64,000 bases of DNA from Candidatus Coprousia avicola. Its GTDB lineage: Bacteria > Actinomycetota > Coriobacteriia > Coriobacteriales > Coriobacteriaceae. This document shows, one piece after another, positions 1 to 8,438 of the stretch. Within the stretch, counting starts at the first letter, position 1. Each line of letters starts with the position of its first letter. The notes beneath the pieces were generated by a model. The model was not told the origin of the DNA, did not search any database, and was given only the letters and a program-made list of their open reading frames with translations. Location of the stretch: NCBI GenBank assembly GCA_018715125.1, contig DVMF01000041.1:1-64000 (forward strand). Reading direction: 5' to 3'. The position numbers were made by a program, and so were the translations under genes.

Positions 1-1054
1 TCTCCTTGTAGCTGTTGTAGCTCGGCAGCCACACCTCGACGTCGTACGTCTGGCGCGCCGAGAAGCCGAGGTCGCCCGTGCAGAGGCTGATAACGCGATA
101 CGGCAGCCCCAGCTGCTGGAGGATGTACTCGGCCTCAGCCGTCATGCTCTCGAGCTCGGCATCGGACTCCTCCGGGCGCGCAAACTTGACCATCTCGACC
201 TTGGTGAACTGATGCTGGCGAATGATGCCGCGCGTATCGCGACCCGCCGAGCCCGCCTCCTCGCGGAAGCACGGCGTGCCGGCGGTGTAGCGCAGCGGCA
301 GGTCGGCGCCGTCGAGAATCTCGCCCGCGTGCAGGTTGGTGAGCGCAACCTCGGCCGTGGGGATGAGGAACTGGTCCTCACCCGTGTGGTAGGCATCGTC
401 CTCAAATTTGGGGAGCTGGCCGGTGCCGTACATGATCTCGCGATTGACGATGACGGGCGGCGTGAACTCCGTGAAGCCGCGGGAGATATGGGTGTTCAAG
501 AAGAAGTTCTCGAGCGCGCGGTCGAGCAGCGCGCCGGCGCCGGCGAGCACGGTAAAGCGCGCGCCGGAGAGCTTGGAGCCGCGGTCGAAGTCGAGAATGC
601 CCAGGTCCGTACCCAGATCCCAGTGCGCCTTGGGCTCAAAGCCCTCGGCGGCAAAATCGCGCGGGGTACCCCAGCGGCGGCGCTCGGGATTCTCGGACTC
701 GTCCACACCCACCGGCGTAGCGGGGCCGGGGATGTTGGGCAGGTGCGCCATAAAGTCGGTGAGCTCGCCCTCGAGGGCGCTCCGGCGCTCGGCCAGGCCA
801 TCGATCTCGTCGTTGACCTTGCGGACGGCCTCCTTGGCGGCCTCCGCCTCGTCGCGCTTGCCCTCGCGCATGAGGGCGCCGATCTTCTTGGACTCGGCAT
901 TGCGCGTGGCCTGCAGCTCCTCAACCTGGGTGATGACAGAGCGGCGCTCTTCGTCGAGGGCGAAGAAGTGCTCCCGGTCCCACGAGGTCTGACGGTTTGC
1001 CATGGCCTCGTCGACGGCGTCGGGGTTCTCGCGGACAAATTTGATATCGAGCAT
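1..1054 (-). CDS. serS: Seryl-tRNA synthetase, 3' end beyond window
   Basis: Charges tRNA-Ser with serine in the cytoplasm (class II aminoacyl-tRNA synthetase). The minus-strand reading starts MLDIKFVRENPDAV, as SerRS proteins do. It then shows the charged antiparallel coiled-coil arm that grips the tRNA (about residues 25-110) and class II motif 2 (FREEAGSAGRDT, followed by RQHQFTKVE). About 351 codons are present of a usual 420-430, so the motif 3 end lies outside the window. The ATG at 1054 follows GGGAGGAACC, a strong ribosome binding site. A small membrane protein gene is divergent to it. Identity is very secure. Confidence 0.97.
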   Translation of the reverse strand, partial: MLDIKFVRENPDAVDEAMANRQTSWDREHFFALDEERRSVITQVEELQATRNAESKKIGALMREGKRDEAEAAKEAVRKVNDEIDGLAERRSALEGELTDFMAHLPNIPGPATPVGVDESENPERRRWGTPRDFAAEGFEPKAHWDLGTDLGILDFDRGSKLSGARFTVLAGAGALLDRALENFFLNTHISRGFTEFTPPVIVNREIMYGTGQLPKFEDDAYHTGEDQFLIPTAEVALTNLHAGEILDGADLPLRYTAGTPCFREEAGSAGRDTRGIIRQHQFTKVEMVKFARPEESDAELESMTAEAEYILQQLGLPYRVISLCTGDLGFSARQTYDVEVWLPSYNSYKE

Positions 1055-1125
1055 GGTTCCTCCCGGTCGTATGCTCCGAATTTCAGGCGGTACTTGCACG
1101 GAGCTTACGCACCATGCGCTCAGGC

Positions 1126-1137
1126 AAGTATATACTT
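1126..1137. promoter_or_regulatory. Palindromic AT-rich site in divergent promoter region
   Basis: A perfect 12-bp palindrome, AAGTATATACTT, lies between divergent serS and the small membrane protein gene at 1182. It contains TATACT-like -10 sequence on both strands, so it may simply be overlapping -10 boxes of two divergent promoters. It could also be an operator. No T-box-like leader is apparent upstream of serS in the 70 bp between this site and its start codon. Confidence 0.35.
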
Positions 1138-1181
1138 ATTGCATCGAGACCCCTAGGGAGAAGGCGAGAAGCAGACAAGAC

Positions 1182-1352
1182 ATGGACGGTATTTTTACCT
1201 TTCTCTTTTCCACTCGTGCCGGCCTGGCCGTGCTGTTCTTTGGCGGCATCGTCATCATCGGCATCATCGCGTTCGTAACCGAGAAGCGCACGCACCAGAT
1301 GTACGTCGACCGCGGCCCGGCGAGCGAAGACGAGGACGGCTGGACCCTGTAG
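1182..1352 (+). CDS. Small single-pass membrane protein, unknown function
   Basis: This 56-residue protein begins MDGIFTFLFSTRAG. It has one strongly hydrophobic segment (about residues 13-33, AVLFFGGIVIIGIIAFV) and a short charged cytoplasmic tail ending EDEDGWTL. The ATG at 1182 was chosen because AGGGAGAAGGCGAG lies just upstream and because the hydrophobic segment starts close after it. A longer upstream reading is open but has no initiation signal. I do not recognise a family. It lies 64 bp before another membrane-anchored protein of unknown function, possibly in the same transcript. Confidence 0.7.
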   Translation: MDGIFTFLFSTRAGLAVLFFGGIVIIGIIAFVTEKRTHQMYVDRGPASEDEDGWTL

Positions 1353-1416
1353 CCTCGCGACGACGGGGCCCCTCGGGCGCCCCGTTGCAGACGCTTGCCT
1401 TCGGGAGGGTGATCTT

Positions 1417-2553
1417 ATGGCTTGGAAACCGCACTTCACAGACCCCGAACCTAACATCGACCCCTTTAACGCCCCCGACCCGATCATGCCGGGCGGCGAG
1501 CCTGATTTTGAGATGTCGTGCGAGGAGCCCGACGCCGATGACGGCATCGGGCGCATGGCGCGTCGCAACGAGCGCAAGGAGCCCGGGCACCGCAACCACC
1601 GGCCCCAACGGGCAAGACACGACCGAAGCATCGATAGCGGCAGCACCAAGCCCGCAGACGCGCCCGTCTCCCCCGTGCGGGAGGAAACGCCCCCCGAGCC
1701 GAAGGCCGCACCAACCGGACGAAGGGAGCGCGGGCAGCGGGAGCGGCGCGCCGTCGAACGCGGGGTGCGCAAGACGCTTGCCGGCGGAGGGCCGCAGAAG
1801 CGCCGGACGAACTTTGGCTGCCTTATCGTCTTCATCCTCTTCTTTACGCTGAGCGGGGCCATCGGCGCCCTCTTTGAAGGCTGCTCGAGCTGCGTGGACA
1901 GCGTCTTCTCCGAAGACGACTACACCTATGAAGAGGATTACACCTACGAGGACTCCTACGACTACGACAGCGATGCGTATGGTGTCGCGCGCGATGCGCT
2001 CGTCGAGGAGACCGAGAACGCGACCGCCGCGGAGCTCGAGTTTGCCATCTCCGGCGGCGAGCCGTACGTCGAGCGTGTCATGGCGGGATTTTCGTACGGC
2101 TTTACCAACATGATGGGCTTTACCCCTGAGGAGGCCGGCATCGACGTGCGCCCGGCCGCCGAGCGGGTGCTGGCGAGGGGCGCCTACGATATCGACAGTA
2201 CGTACGCCTTTGGCGATGCTACAGCCGACGGCTTTGCCTTTGAGTGCTCGTCGTACTTCTACATCACCATGCCCGATCTGACCGAGCTCGGCTACGATGC
2301 CGCCGACTTCCTGCGCGGCCTGCATGACGGCATCGAGTCGGCGGCGGATGTCACCGACAGCGACCGTGCGGAGCTCGAGGCGTACCTCGCGCAGGAGGTG
2401 GAGGCGCTCACCCCGACGGAGATGTACGAGTCCATGGAGTTTACGGCGACAGCCGACGCTGCGGGCGCCGTGACCGAGGGCCCCGTGCTCGACTCCGACA
2501 CATGGCTCGCCAGCTTCGCCTCGCGTATGGGAGCCTACGAGTACACGGATTAG
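1417..2553 (+). CDS. Membrane-anchored protein with acidic Tyr/Asp-rich linker, unknown function
   Basis: 378 residues. Residues 1-130 are hydrophilic and charged (Pro, Arg and Glu rich) and look like a disordered cytoplasmic tail. One transmembrane helix follows at about 132-153 (FGCLIVFILFFTLSGAIGAL). Just after it come CSSC and a very acidic, Tyr-rich stretch with two near-identical repeats, EDDYTYEEDYTYED. The last ~170 residues look globular and alpha-helical, presumably extracytoplasmic by the positive-inside rule. GGGAGGGTGATCTT precedes the ATG. The order resembles other actinobacterial membrane proteins of unknown role; I cannot name a family. It converges with bioY, with only 6 bp between the genes. 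Confidence 0.75.
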   Translation: MAWKPHFTDPEPNIDPFNAPDPIMPGGEPDFEMSCEEPDADDGIGRMARRNERKEPGHRNHRPQRARHDRSIDSGSTKPADAPVSPVREETPPEPKAAPTGRRERGQRERRAVERGVRKTLAGGGPQKRRTNFGCLIVFILFFTLSGAIGALFEGCSSCVDSVFSEDDYTYEEDYTYEDSYDYDSDAYGVARDALVEETENATAAELEFAISGGEPYVERVMAGFSYGFTNMMGFTPEEAGIDVRPAAERVLARGAYDIDSTYAFGDATADGFAFECSSYFYITMPDLTELGYDAADFLRGLHDGIESAADVTDSDRAELEAYLAQEVEALTPTEMYESMEFTATADAAGAVTEGPVLDSDTWLASFASRMGAYEYTD

Positions 2554-2559
2554 CGGCAG

Positions 2560-3099
2560 CTACCGAGCGTGCACGCGCCCCTGCGGCAAAGCGCGCGCCA
2601 CCGCGCGGGCGATGATAACACCGACCGCCATTTTGACGACGTCGGGCACCGCAAACGGCAACACGGCGACCGTAAGCGCCGCGGGCAGCGCGAGCGACCC
2701 CACGACCATGAGCTGGGCGGTGCCCAGGGCATACGAGATAAGCAGCAGGGCGCCCCGCGAGAGCACGTCGCGCGCCGTCTGCGGCAGGCGCTCTATGCGG
2801 GCGATGGCGGTCGCCGCAACCATGCCGATCAGAAAACCCCAGAGAAAGCCGCCCGTAGGCCCCAACAAGACGCCGATCCCGCCCATCATGTTGGAGAAGA
2901 CCGGCAACCCCACGCCGCCGAGCACGAGATAGGTCGCCACGGTGAGCACCGCCTCGCGCGGGGCGAGCACACCGGGCAGCATGGCGAGCACCAAGGTCTG
3001 GAGGGTGAAGGGCACAGGACCCAGGGGGATGCTCACCCACGCGCTGACCGCAAGCAGCGCACAGCTGAGACCGCACCGGGCAATACGTTGAGCTGACAT
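2560..3099 (-). CDS. bioY: Biotin transporter BioY (ECF S-component)
   Basis: The biotin-binding membrane subunit of an energy-coupling-factor transporter, 179 residues with about six hydrophobic helices. The family signature is clear: PFTLQTLVLAMLPGVL in the first helices and GPTGGFLWGF near residue 85. The start is set at MSAQRIARC because AGGAGAG sits 7 bases upstream; a longer reading to 3165 has no binding site and adds only basic residues. No ECF ATPases or T-component lie nearby, so it probably shares a common ECF module encoded elsewhere. This suggests the organism depends on imported biotin, as no biotin synthesis gene is seen here. Confidence 0.93.
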   Translation of the reverse strand: MSAQRIARCGLSCALLAVSAWVSIPLGPVPFTLQTLVLAMLPGVLAPREAVLTVATYLVLGGVGLPVFSNMMGGIGVLLGPTGGFLWGFLIGMVAATAIARIERLPQTARDVLSRGALLLISYALGTAQLMVVGSLALPAALTVAVLPFAVPDVVKMAVGVIIARAVARALPQGRVHAR

Positions 3100-3119
3100 G
3101 GCATCTCTCCTCATACGGC

Positions 3120-3147
3120 GAGCGGACCGGTCGACGCCGGTCCGCTC
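3120..3147 (-). terminator. Hairpin between SPFH gene and bioY
   Basis: A perfect 11-bp stem (GAGCGGACCGG paired with CCGGTCCGCTC, 6-nt loop) lies just downstream of the minus-strand SPFH gene. There is no following T-tract on either strand. It may terminate or attenuate read-through into bioY, or protect mRNA ends. Confidence 0.5.
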
Positions 3148-3183
3148 AACGGGCACGCGTTGCAATAGGGGTGCAGAAAGGCG

Positions 3184-4128
3184 CTACGCCTGGGGCGGCA
3201 CCGGCGGGACGCCCGCCTGGTCGCCCGCCTCGCCGGCGGTGAGCATCTGCTCGAACATCGAGGCGCTCGCCTTGAAATCGGCCGGCAGCACCACCGTCGA
3301 GCTCTTGCCCGTACGGGCGAACTCCGTCATCATCTCGCTCCACTGCGTGAACATGAAGAGCTGGTTGGCCTCGTCGTTGGAAACGCCCGTCTCCTGAATG
3401 GTCTCGAGCGAGTCCTTGATACCGACCGCGATGGCCTTGCGCTGGTTGGCGATGCCCTCGCCGGCCTTCTCCATGGCCTCGGCCTCGGCCTTCGCCTCGG
3501 TAACGCGCCGGATACGGTCCGCCTCGGCGAGGTCCTGCGCCGCCGCCTTGGTACGCTGCGCGGCGTTGATCTGGTTCATGGAGTCCTCGACCTCTGCCGG
3601 CAGCGCGATGCGCGTGATGAGGGTCGAGACCAGCGTGAAGCCGTATGCCGCCATCTGCTCGGACACGGTGGCGTTCACGTCTTTGGCGATGTCGTCCTTC
3701 TTGGCAAAGACCTCATCGAGCGTATAGACCGGAATGGAGGAGCGCAGCGCGTCGGTGATGAAGTCGCGCATCTGGGCGACCGGCTGCTGCAGCATGTAGT
3801 AGCTCTTGTAGACGCCCGAGTCCGCCGGGCCGGTGCCCATGTCGTACGAGACGTGGTACTGAGCGGAAACCTCGAGCCCGATGGTCACGTTATCCTCGGT
3901 CTTGGCGTCGATATCGAAGCCGTTCTTCATGGTGCGCAGGGAGACGGTAGCCGCCTTGCGGTCGATCACGGGAATCTTGGCGTGAAAGCCCGCACCCACG
4001 ATCTTGTTGAACTTACCGAGTCGCTCGATGATGACGGCGTGCTGCTGCTTCACGACAAAGAGCGTATCGGTGAGCAGCGCGATAACCACCACAAGAACGA
4101 TGATCAAACCAATCAACGTACCCAACAT
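3184..4128 (-). CDS. SPFH/Band 7 (stomatin/prohibitin-like) membrane protein
   Basis: 314 residues. An N-terminal transmembrane helix (residues 3-25, LIGLIIVLVVVIALLTDTLF) precedes the Band 7 domain: VVKQQHAVIIERLGKF starts it, and QPVAQMRDFITDALRS, then TRIALPAEVEDSMNQINAAQR, end it. A Glu/Ala-rich coiled coil (EADRIRRVTEAKAEAEAM) follows and ends in a Pro-rich tail. This is the stomatin/YbbK layout, usually oligomeric and tied to membrane microdomains or membrane protease control. No NfeD partner is adjacent, which is unusual because stomatin-type genes are often paired with nfeD. The ATG follows GAGGAGGTCATC. The precise function is unknown. Confidence 0.9.
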   Translation of the reverse strand: MLGTLIGLIIVLVVVIALLTDTLFVVKQQHAVIIERLGKFNKIVGAGFHAKIPVIDRKAATVSLRTMKNGFDIDAKTEDNVTIGLEVSAQYHVSYDMGTGPADSGVYKSYYMLQQPVAQMRDFITDALRSSIPVYTLDEVFAKKDDIAKDVNATVSEQMAAYGFTLVSTLITRIALPAEVEDSMNQINAAQRTKAAAQDLAEADRIRRVTEAKAEAEAMEKAGEGIANQRKAIAVGIKDSLETIQETGVSNDEANQLFMFTQWSEMMTEFARTGKSSTVVLPADFKASASMFEQMLTAGEAGDQAGVPPVPPQA

Positions 4129-4239
4129 GATGACCTCCTCGGGGCCTGGGAATCGTTGCCGATAGCATAGCAGGTTTGCCCCTGCGCGTTGTTAACGGCG
4201 CGCAAGGAGCCGGTGAACGGAGCGGCGAGGGCCGGGGCG

Positions 4240-5022
4240 CTAGCCCTCGATGGCGTCGATGGCCTGGATGAAGGCCGAGCGCAGGCCCGCGCGCTCGAGT
4301 GCGGCGACGCCCCGGATGGTCGTACCGCCCGGCGAGCATACGGCGTCCTTCATGGCACCCGGATGGTCGCCCGTCGCAAGCTGCAGCTTGGCGGTACCGG
4401 CGATCATCTGGCCCACCATGCGGTACGCATCGGCGCGCGGGATACCGTACTTGACCGCGGCATCGCCCAGCGCCTCGATGACCATGGCGATGAACGCGGG
4501 GCCGCATCCGCCCACCGTTCCGGCAACGGAGAGCAGGCGGCTCTCGACCGTGACGACGGTGCCGAGCGCCCCGAGTAGCTCCCAGACCAGCTCGTGCTCG
4601 GCAGGCGCGAGCGTATGGAGGCGCTCGCAGGCGATAACGCCCTCGCCGATCGCGACGGGCGTGTTGGGCACGGTCGAAAGATGGCGCGAGCCCGGGAGCA
4701 GCGCCTCGTAGCGCGCGCAGTCCCATCCGGCGGCGACGGAGAGCACGGGCTTTGCGGCGAGGGCGTCGGCAAGGGGGCCGAGCACCTCCTCGATGAGGTA
4801 CGGCTTGATGGCGACGACCACCAGGTCGACCGCGTCTATAAGTGACGCCGCGTCGGGCAGGGCGTGCATGCCGCGCGCGGCGCAGCGCTCGCAGAGCGCC
4901 TCATACCGGCTGGCGCACGCATACAGGCTATCTGCCGCCACCGCCCCTGTGGCGATCCACCCGTCCGCCATGGCGCTCGCCATGTTGCCGAACCCTACGA
5001 ATCCAATCTTGATGGCGTCCAT
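4240..5022 (-). CDS. proC: Pyrroline-5-carboxylate reductase
   Basis: Catalyses the last step of proline synthesis, NAD(P)H-dependent reduction of pyrroline-5-carboxylate. 260 residues. The Rossmann motif IGFVGFGNMASAMADG lies at the N-terminus, VVVAIKPYLIEEVL follows, and the family signature is complete near the C-terminus (SPGGTTIRGVAALERAGL). The substrate-binding GTVGGCGPAFI segment is also present. The start is MDAIKIGF at 5022, preceded by GGAAGGTGG. A longer open reading upstream encodes only Cys/His/Arg-rich nonsense. It lies in the same direction as the downstream SPFH gene but is separated by 111 bp. Confidence 0.95.
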   Translation of the reverse strand: MDAIKIGFVGFGNMASAMADGWIATGAVAADSLYACASRYEALCERCAARGMHALPDAASLIDAVDLVVVAIKPYLIEEVLGPLADALAAKPVLSVAAGWDCARYEALLPGSRHLSTVPNTPVAIGEGVIACERLHTLAPAEHELVWELLGALGTVVTVESRLLSVAGTVGGCGPAFIAMVIEALGDAAVKYGIPRADAYRMVGQMIAGTAKLQLATGDHPGAMKDAVCSPGGTTIRGVAALERAGLRSAFIQAIDAIEG

Positions 5023-5096
5023 CTGGTATGCCCACCTTCCGTATATGCCTCGTACCTTCTTCGCCAAGCACCTCGCGGCGCATCGCGGCCATGTGC

Positions 5097-5390
5097 CTAT
5101 GACATGAGCCACACCGTGAGCGCCAGCGCGACGATGCCCGAGATGGCAAAGTAGGCGACAGCCGCCCACAGCAGCCATTTACCCGCGAGCGCCGCGTAGC
5201 GCCGCCACGTATCGTCCTCAGCATACCGCGAGAATATTCCATCTGCCGTAAGGCGCCGGGCCACCAACACAAGCACGATGCAGGCGATGAGCGCAAACGC
5301 CGCGTAGACCGGCAACGCGAAGAGCAGCGCAAGGAACAGCGCCGCCCCCACCAAGATAATCGGTAGCAGCAAAACGAAGCAGCCGCCCAT
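5097..5390 (-). CDS. Small membrane protein, unknown function
   Basis: 97 residues with three hydrophobic segments: two nearly joined at the N-terminus (about 3-41) and one at the C-terminus (about 71-95), with a soluble ADGIFSRYAEDDTWRRYAALAGK segment between them. The start MGGCFVLLLP at 5390 follows GGGGAGGATT, an excellent binding site; the longer frame to 5528 overlaps the end of glyA and is Arg/Ala-rich. Gene order glyA, this gene, proC on one strand suggests co-transcription. I do not recognise a family. Confidence 0.7.
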   Translation of the reverse strand: MGGCFVLLLPIILVGAALFLALLFALPVYAAFALIACIVLVLVARRLTADGIFSRYAEDDTWRRYAALAGKWLLWAAVAYFAISGIVALALTVWLMS

Positions 5391-5464
5391 AATCCTCCCC
5401 TTTCCAATCCGGGCGCGCGGCCAGCCATCGCTGCGAACGCGCGCTCCCTCACCCCCAAGACGCG

Positions 5465-6715
5465 CTACCGCTCCGGATAGAGCGGATGCGCTGCCAGAAG
5501 CTCCTCCACCCGCGCGGCGACATCGCACCGCGCGAGCTCGTCATCCGCGTGGAACACCACCTGCGCGATGAGCTCGCCGATCTCACGGAACTCGTCGGTG
5601 TCAAGCCCGCGCGTCGTGCCCGCAGCGGAGCCGACGCGAATACCGCTCGTCTGACGCGGCGGCAGCGGGTCGCTCGGGATGGCGTTCTTGTTGACGGTAA
5701 GGCCCGCCGCGTCGAGCAGAAGCTCGGCGTCGTGCCCCGTGACGCCCGCCGCCGTAAGATCGACCAGGCAGAGGTGGTTATCCGTCCCGCCCGACACGAG
5801 GCGCAGGCCGCCCGCGACGAGCCCTTCGCCCAGCGCTTGGGCGTTTGCGACCACATGCTCGATGTAAGAGGAGAACGCCGGCGTCGCCGCCTCGGCAAAA
5901 CACGCCGCCTTGCCGGCGATGACGTGCATAAGGGGACCGCCCTGCGTGCCGGGGAACACCGCCTTGTCGATGGCGCGGGCGAGTGCGGGGTCGTTGGTAA
6001 GAATGAGGCCGCCGCGCGGACCGCGGAGCGTCTTGTGCGTCGTCGAGGTCACCACGTCCGCGTGCGGGAACGGCGAGGGGTGCGCGCCGGTCGCCACCAG
6101 GCCCGCGATATGCGCCATATCGATCATGAGAAGCGCGCCCACGCCGTGCGCTATCTGGGCGAGCCGCTCGAAATCGATGATGCGCGGGTACGCCGAGGCG
6201 CCGCCCACGATAAGGCGCGGGCGCTCGGCGCGGGCGAGTGCCTCCAGGGCATCGTAGTCGATGGTCTCGGTCGCCGGGTCGAGCCCGTAGGGGACAAAGC
6301 GGTACAGCTTGCCCGAGAAGTTGACCGGAGAGCCGTGCGTAAGGTGGCCGCCCTGGTCGAGCCGCATACCGAGCACGGTATCGCCCGGCTCGAGCAGCGC
6401 GGCGTAGGCGGCGAGGTTGGCGTTGGCGCCCGAATGCGGCTGCACGTTGGCATACGCGCAGCCGAAGAGTGCGCAGGCGCGGCGCCGCGCGAGGTCCTCG
6501 ACCACATCCACGCGCTCGCACCCACCGTAGTAGCGGTGCCCGGGGTAGCCCTCGGCATACTTATTGGTGAGCACGCTCCCCACGGCCTCGAGCACCGATG
6601 GAGAGACGAAGTTCTCCGATGCGATGAGCTCGATGGTCGACCGCTGGCGCGCAAGCTCCGCCTCAAGCGCACCGGCAAGATCCGGGTCGGTCTTTGCGAG
6701 ATGTTCGAGCGCCAT
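5465..6715 (-). CDS. glyA: Serine hydroxymethyltransferase
   Basis: A pyridoxal-phosphate enzyme that interconverts serine and glycine and supplies methylene-tetrahydrofolate. Its length, 416 residues, is typical. Diagnostic segments are [47 protein letters not shown], and the cofactor-binding [13 protein letters not shown] with the Schiff-base lysine at residue 228. The ATG at 6715 follows AAAGGGGTACTCC. It is followed on the same strand by a 97-residue membrane protein and proC. Confidence 0.98.
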   Translation of the reverse strand: MALEHLAKTDPDLAGALEAELARQRSTIELIASENFVSPSVLEAVGSVLTNKYAEGYPGHRYYGGCERVDVVEDLARRRACALFGCAYANVQPHSGANANLAAYAALLEPGDTVLGMRLDQGGHLTHGSPVNFSGKLYRFVPYGLDPATETIDYDALEALARAERPRLIVGGASAYPRIIDFERLAQIAHGVGALLMIDMAHIAGLVATGAHPSPFPHADVVTSTTHKTLRGPRGGLILTNDPALARAIDKAVFPGTQGGPLMHVIAGKAACFAEAATPAFSSYIEHVVANAQALGEGLVAGGLRLVSGGTDNHLCLVDLTAAGVTGHDAELLLDAAGLTVNKNAIPSDPLPPRQTSGIRVGSAAGTTRGLDTDEFREIGELIAQVVFHADDELARCDVAARVEELLAAHPLYPER

Positions 6716-6751
6716 GGAGTACCCCTTTCGGTTGAGGGACGCGGGGCGGTG

Positions 6752-6958
6752 TCAGTCGTCGAGCCAGCGGCCGCGCCTGCCGTCGCCCCGTGTGATGTTG
6801 ATGCGGATCTTGCCCATCAGCACGAGCACCAGAAGCACGATGAACACGATGGGCAGCAGGCGCAACGCGCCGACTACCAGAATCCCCAAAAACGAGAGGA
6901 CGAGCGATATGATCGCCGCGACGGCGAGCAAGATGACGACCAGTGTGAGAAACGGCAT
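6752..6958 (-). CDS. Very small hydrophobic membrane protein
   Basis: 68 residues, nearly all hydrophobic (MPFLTLVVILLAVAAI onward), forming two adjacent transmembrane helices, with a basic tail GKIRINITRGDGRRGRWLDD expected to be cytoplasmic. The ATG at 6958 follows AAAGGGGTGTCC, the same type of binding site as glyA 37 bp downstream, so the two are likely one transcript. The family is unknown. Confidence 0.65.
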   Translation of the reverse strand: MPFLTLVVILLAVAAIISLVLSFLGILVVGALRLLPIVFIVLLVLVLMGKIRINITRGDGRRGRWLDD

Positions 6959-6989
6959 GGACACCCCTTTGGTTTTTGTCCAGCATACC

Positions 6990-7019
6990 AAAAGCGCCCC
7001 CACCGGGCGGCGGGGGCGC
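6990..7019 (-). terminator. Rho-independent terminator of the Ntn-hydrolase gene
   Basis: On the minus strand an 8-bp GC stem (GCGCCCCC with GGGGGCGC) is followed directly by TTTT. It lies 31 bp beyond the stop codon at 7051, so it ends that transcript before the small membrane protein and glyA. Confidence 0.75.
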
Positions 7020-7050
7020 GAAGGGTAACACGGGTTGCGGGTGCGAGCGC

Positions 7051-8184
7051 CTACGAGGCGAGGCTCACCTCGTACGCCGGCTCGTCAAAGGCGCCGCCCA
7101 TGATGATGCGCGCCGTGAGGTCGTCCAGGTTATATACGACCGACCACTGCGTGGCGCTCTCCTCACCACGGCTGTTCAGATGCGGCTCCTGCGCGACGGC
7201 AGCGAGCAGGTCCATCGCCTCGTCCTCGGCAAGCACGCCCGCCTGCGCGTTAAGCGTGCTCATAAGCGTCTCGTAACGGTCCTGACCATGGCCGAAGTCG
7301 TACTCGCCCGGCGTGAGCAAGAAGTTCGTCGCCGCCTGGTACGTCACGCCCGCCGCGCCGGAAAGCGCCCCCATGGTGGTCGCGTCGCCCGGCGCAAGCA
7401 CGCTCATCTCGTTGCCGATGTACTCAACGACCACCGATGCACCCGAGGCGTCCGCGATCTGGAAGTGGTAGCAGCTCTTGGCACTCGAGTGCATGTCGTA
7501 GCGCTCGAGCAGGGCCACGGCCTCGTCCACGGTCGCGCAGCTGTCGAGCATCATGCGGATAGCCGTCGTCGTGGTGATGTCGACCTTGTCGGTCTGCTGG
7601 TCGGTCGGGTCGGTGTCGATGAGCAGCACGCCCACGGCAAGCCCCGCCTCATTCATGCCGTCGAGCGGCGCGTACGGCGCGGCGAGCGTCGTCAGGCTCG
7701 AGACAAGATCCTCGGGCAGCTTGTCCTCGCCGTAGCCCAGAAAGCCCAGGTTCACCATGGATACGCTCGCGTACCCGTCCGCGGGGTCGGTGCGCACGAG
7801 CATGCCCGGCGAGAAGGACAGGTCGAAGTTGCGCCCAAAGAGCGCGTCGCCCTCCGGCGTCGTCGCGTTGAACGTCGAGCACGCCAGATCGGGCAGGTCG
7901 ATGGTGATGGGCAGGCCCTTCATGATGCGATTCACCACAAACTGGATGAGCTCGCCGTCGTTGGAGGCGCCGCCCTGGGCGATAAACTCGTCGATACCGT
8001 AATCGCCATCGTAGGTCATGGTGTAGAGCGGGTAGTCCTTGACCTTCTCGATGGACCCGAGCGTGGCAAGCTCGTGTCCAAAGAGGGCGAAGACGGCCAC
8101 GGCGGCCACGATGACCAGCGCAACCAGTACGCCGACAACGCCCAGAACGACTTTCTTCACCCTGCTCATGGGCTTCTTTTCCAT
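7051..8184 (-). CDS. Membrane-anchored choloylglycine hydrolase-like (linear amide C-N hydrolase) protein
   Basis: 377 residues. A cytoplasmic MEKKPMSRVKK tail and a transmembrane anchor (about 10-36) place the rest outside the cell. The Ntn-hydrolase core begins at about residue 98 with LPDLACSTFNATTPEGDALFGRNFD, the family's nucleophile region; Cys102 is the expected catalytic residue. Further family-like segments are APLDGMNEAGLAVGVLL and SCATVDEAVALLERYDMHSSA. The family includes bile salt hydrolases, penicillin V acylases and N-acyl amide hydrolases. Secreted bile salt hydrolase homologues normally expose Cys at the mature N-terminus, so cleavage between Ala101 and Cys102 would be needed here. 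Substrate is not predictable. The start follows GAGAAAGAGAG. Confidence 0.85.
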   Translation of the reverse strand: MEKKPMSRVKKVVLGVVGVLVALVIVAAVAVFALFGHELATLGSIEKVKDYPLYTMTYDGDYGIDEFIAQGGASNDGELIQFVVNRIMKGLPITIDLPDLACSTFNATTPEGDALFGRNFDLSFSPGMLVRTDPADGYASVSMVNLGFLGYGEDKLPEDLVSSLTTLAAPYAPLDGMNEAGLAVGVLLIDTDPTDQQTDKVDITTTTAIRMMLDSCATVDEAVALLERYDMHSSAKSCYHFQIADASGASVVVEYIGNEMSVLAPGDATTMGALSGAAGVTYQAATNFLLTPGEYDFGHGQDRYETLMSTLNAQAGVLAEDEAMDLLAAVAQEPHLNSRGEESATQWSVVYNLDDLTARIIMGGAFDEPAYEVSLAS

Positions 8185-8244
8185 GTGTGCTCTCTTTCTC
8201 CCGTTGCACAAACGGGCATCATGCTATCAGAGAGAGGCGCATAG

Positions 8245-8269
8245 TTGACGCTTTCTGTAATATCGTCAA
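8245..8269. promoter_or_regulatory. Inverted repeat in divergent intergenic region
   Basis: TTGACG and CGTCAA face each other with 13 bp between them, in the 254-bp gap between the minus-strand Ntn hydrolase and the plus-strand carboxypeptidase. Each arm also looks like a -35 box, so this may be divergent promoter elements or an operator. No convincing -10 box is found at 17 bp from either arm. Confidence 0.3.
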
Positions 8270-8438
8270 TGTGTCGCACCGCTCCCTCTGGCGGGGATGT
8301 GCCCGTTTCGCGCCGACACGCAGGGACCTACCGGCCCGCGCCGGCGCGCCGCGGCATCGGGCGCGCCCTCTTGGGTATGCTATCGAGCGGATATCGACTC
8401 GGGGTCGCCGCCCCCACCGTCCCTACAAAGGAGTTGCC

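Noticed and set aside
1055..1181. T-box riboswitch before serS
   Set aside because: The 127-bp divergent gap is too short for a specifier loop, T-box bulge and terminator, and no T-box core sequence is present.
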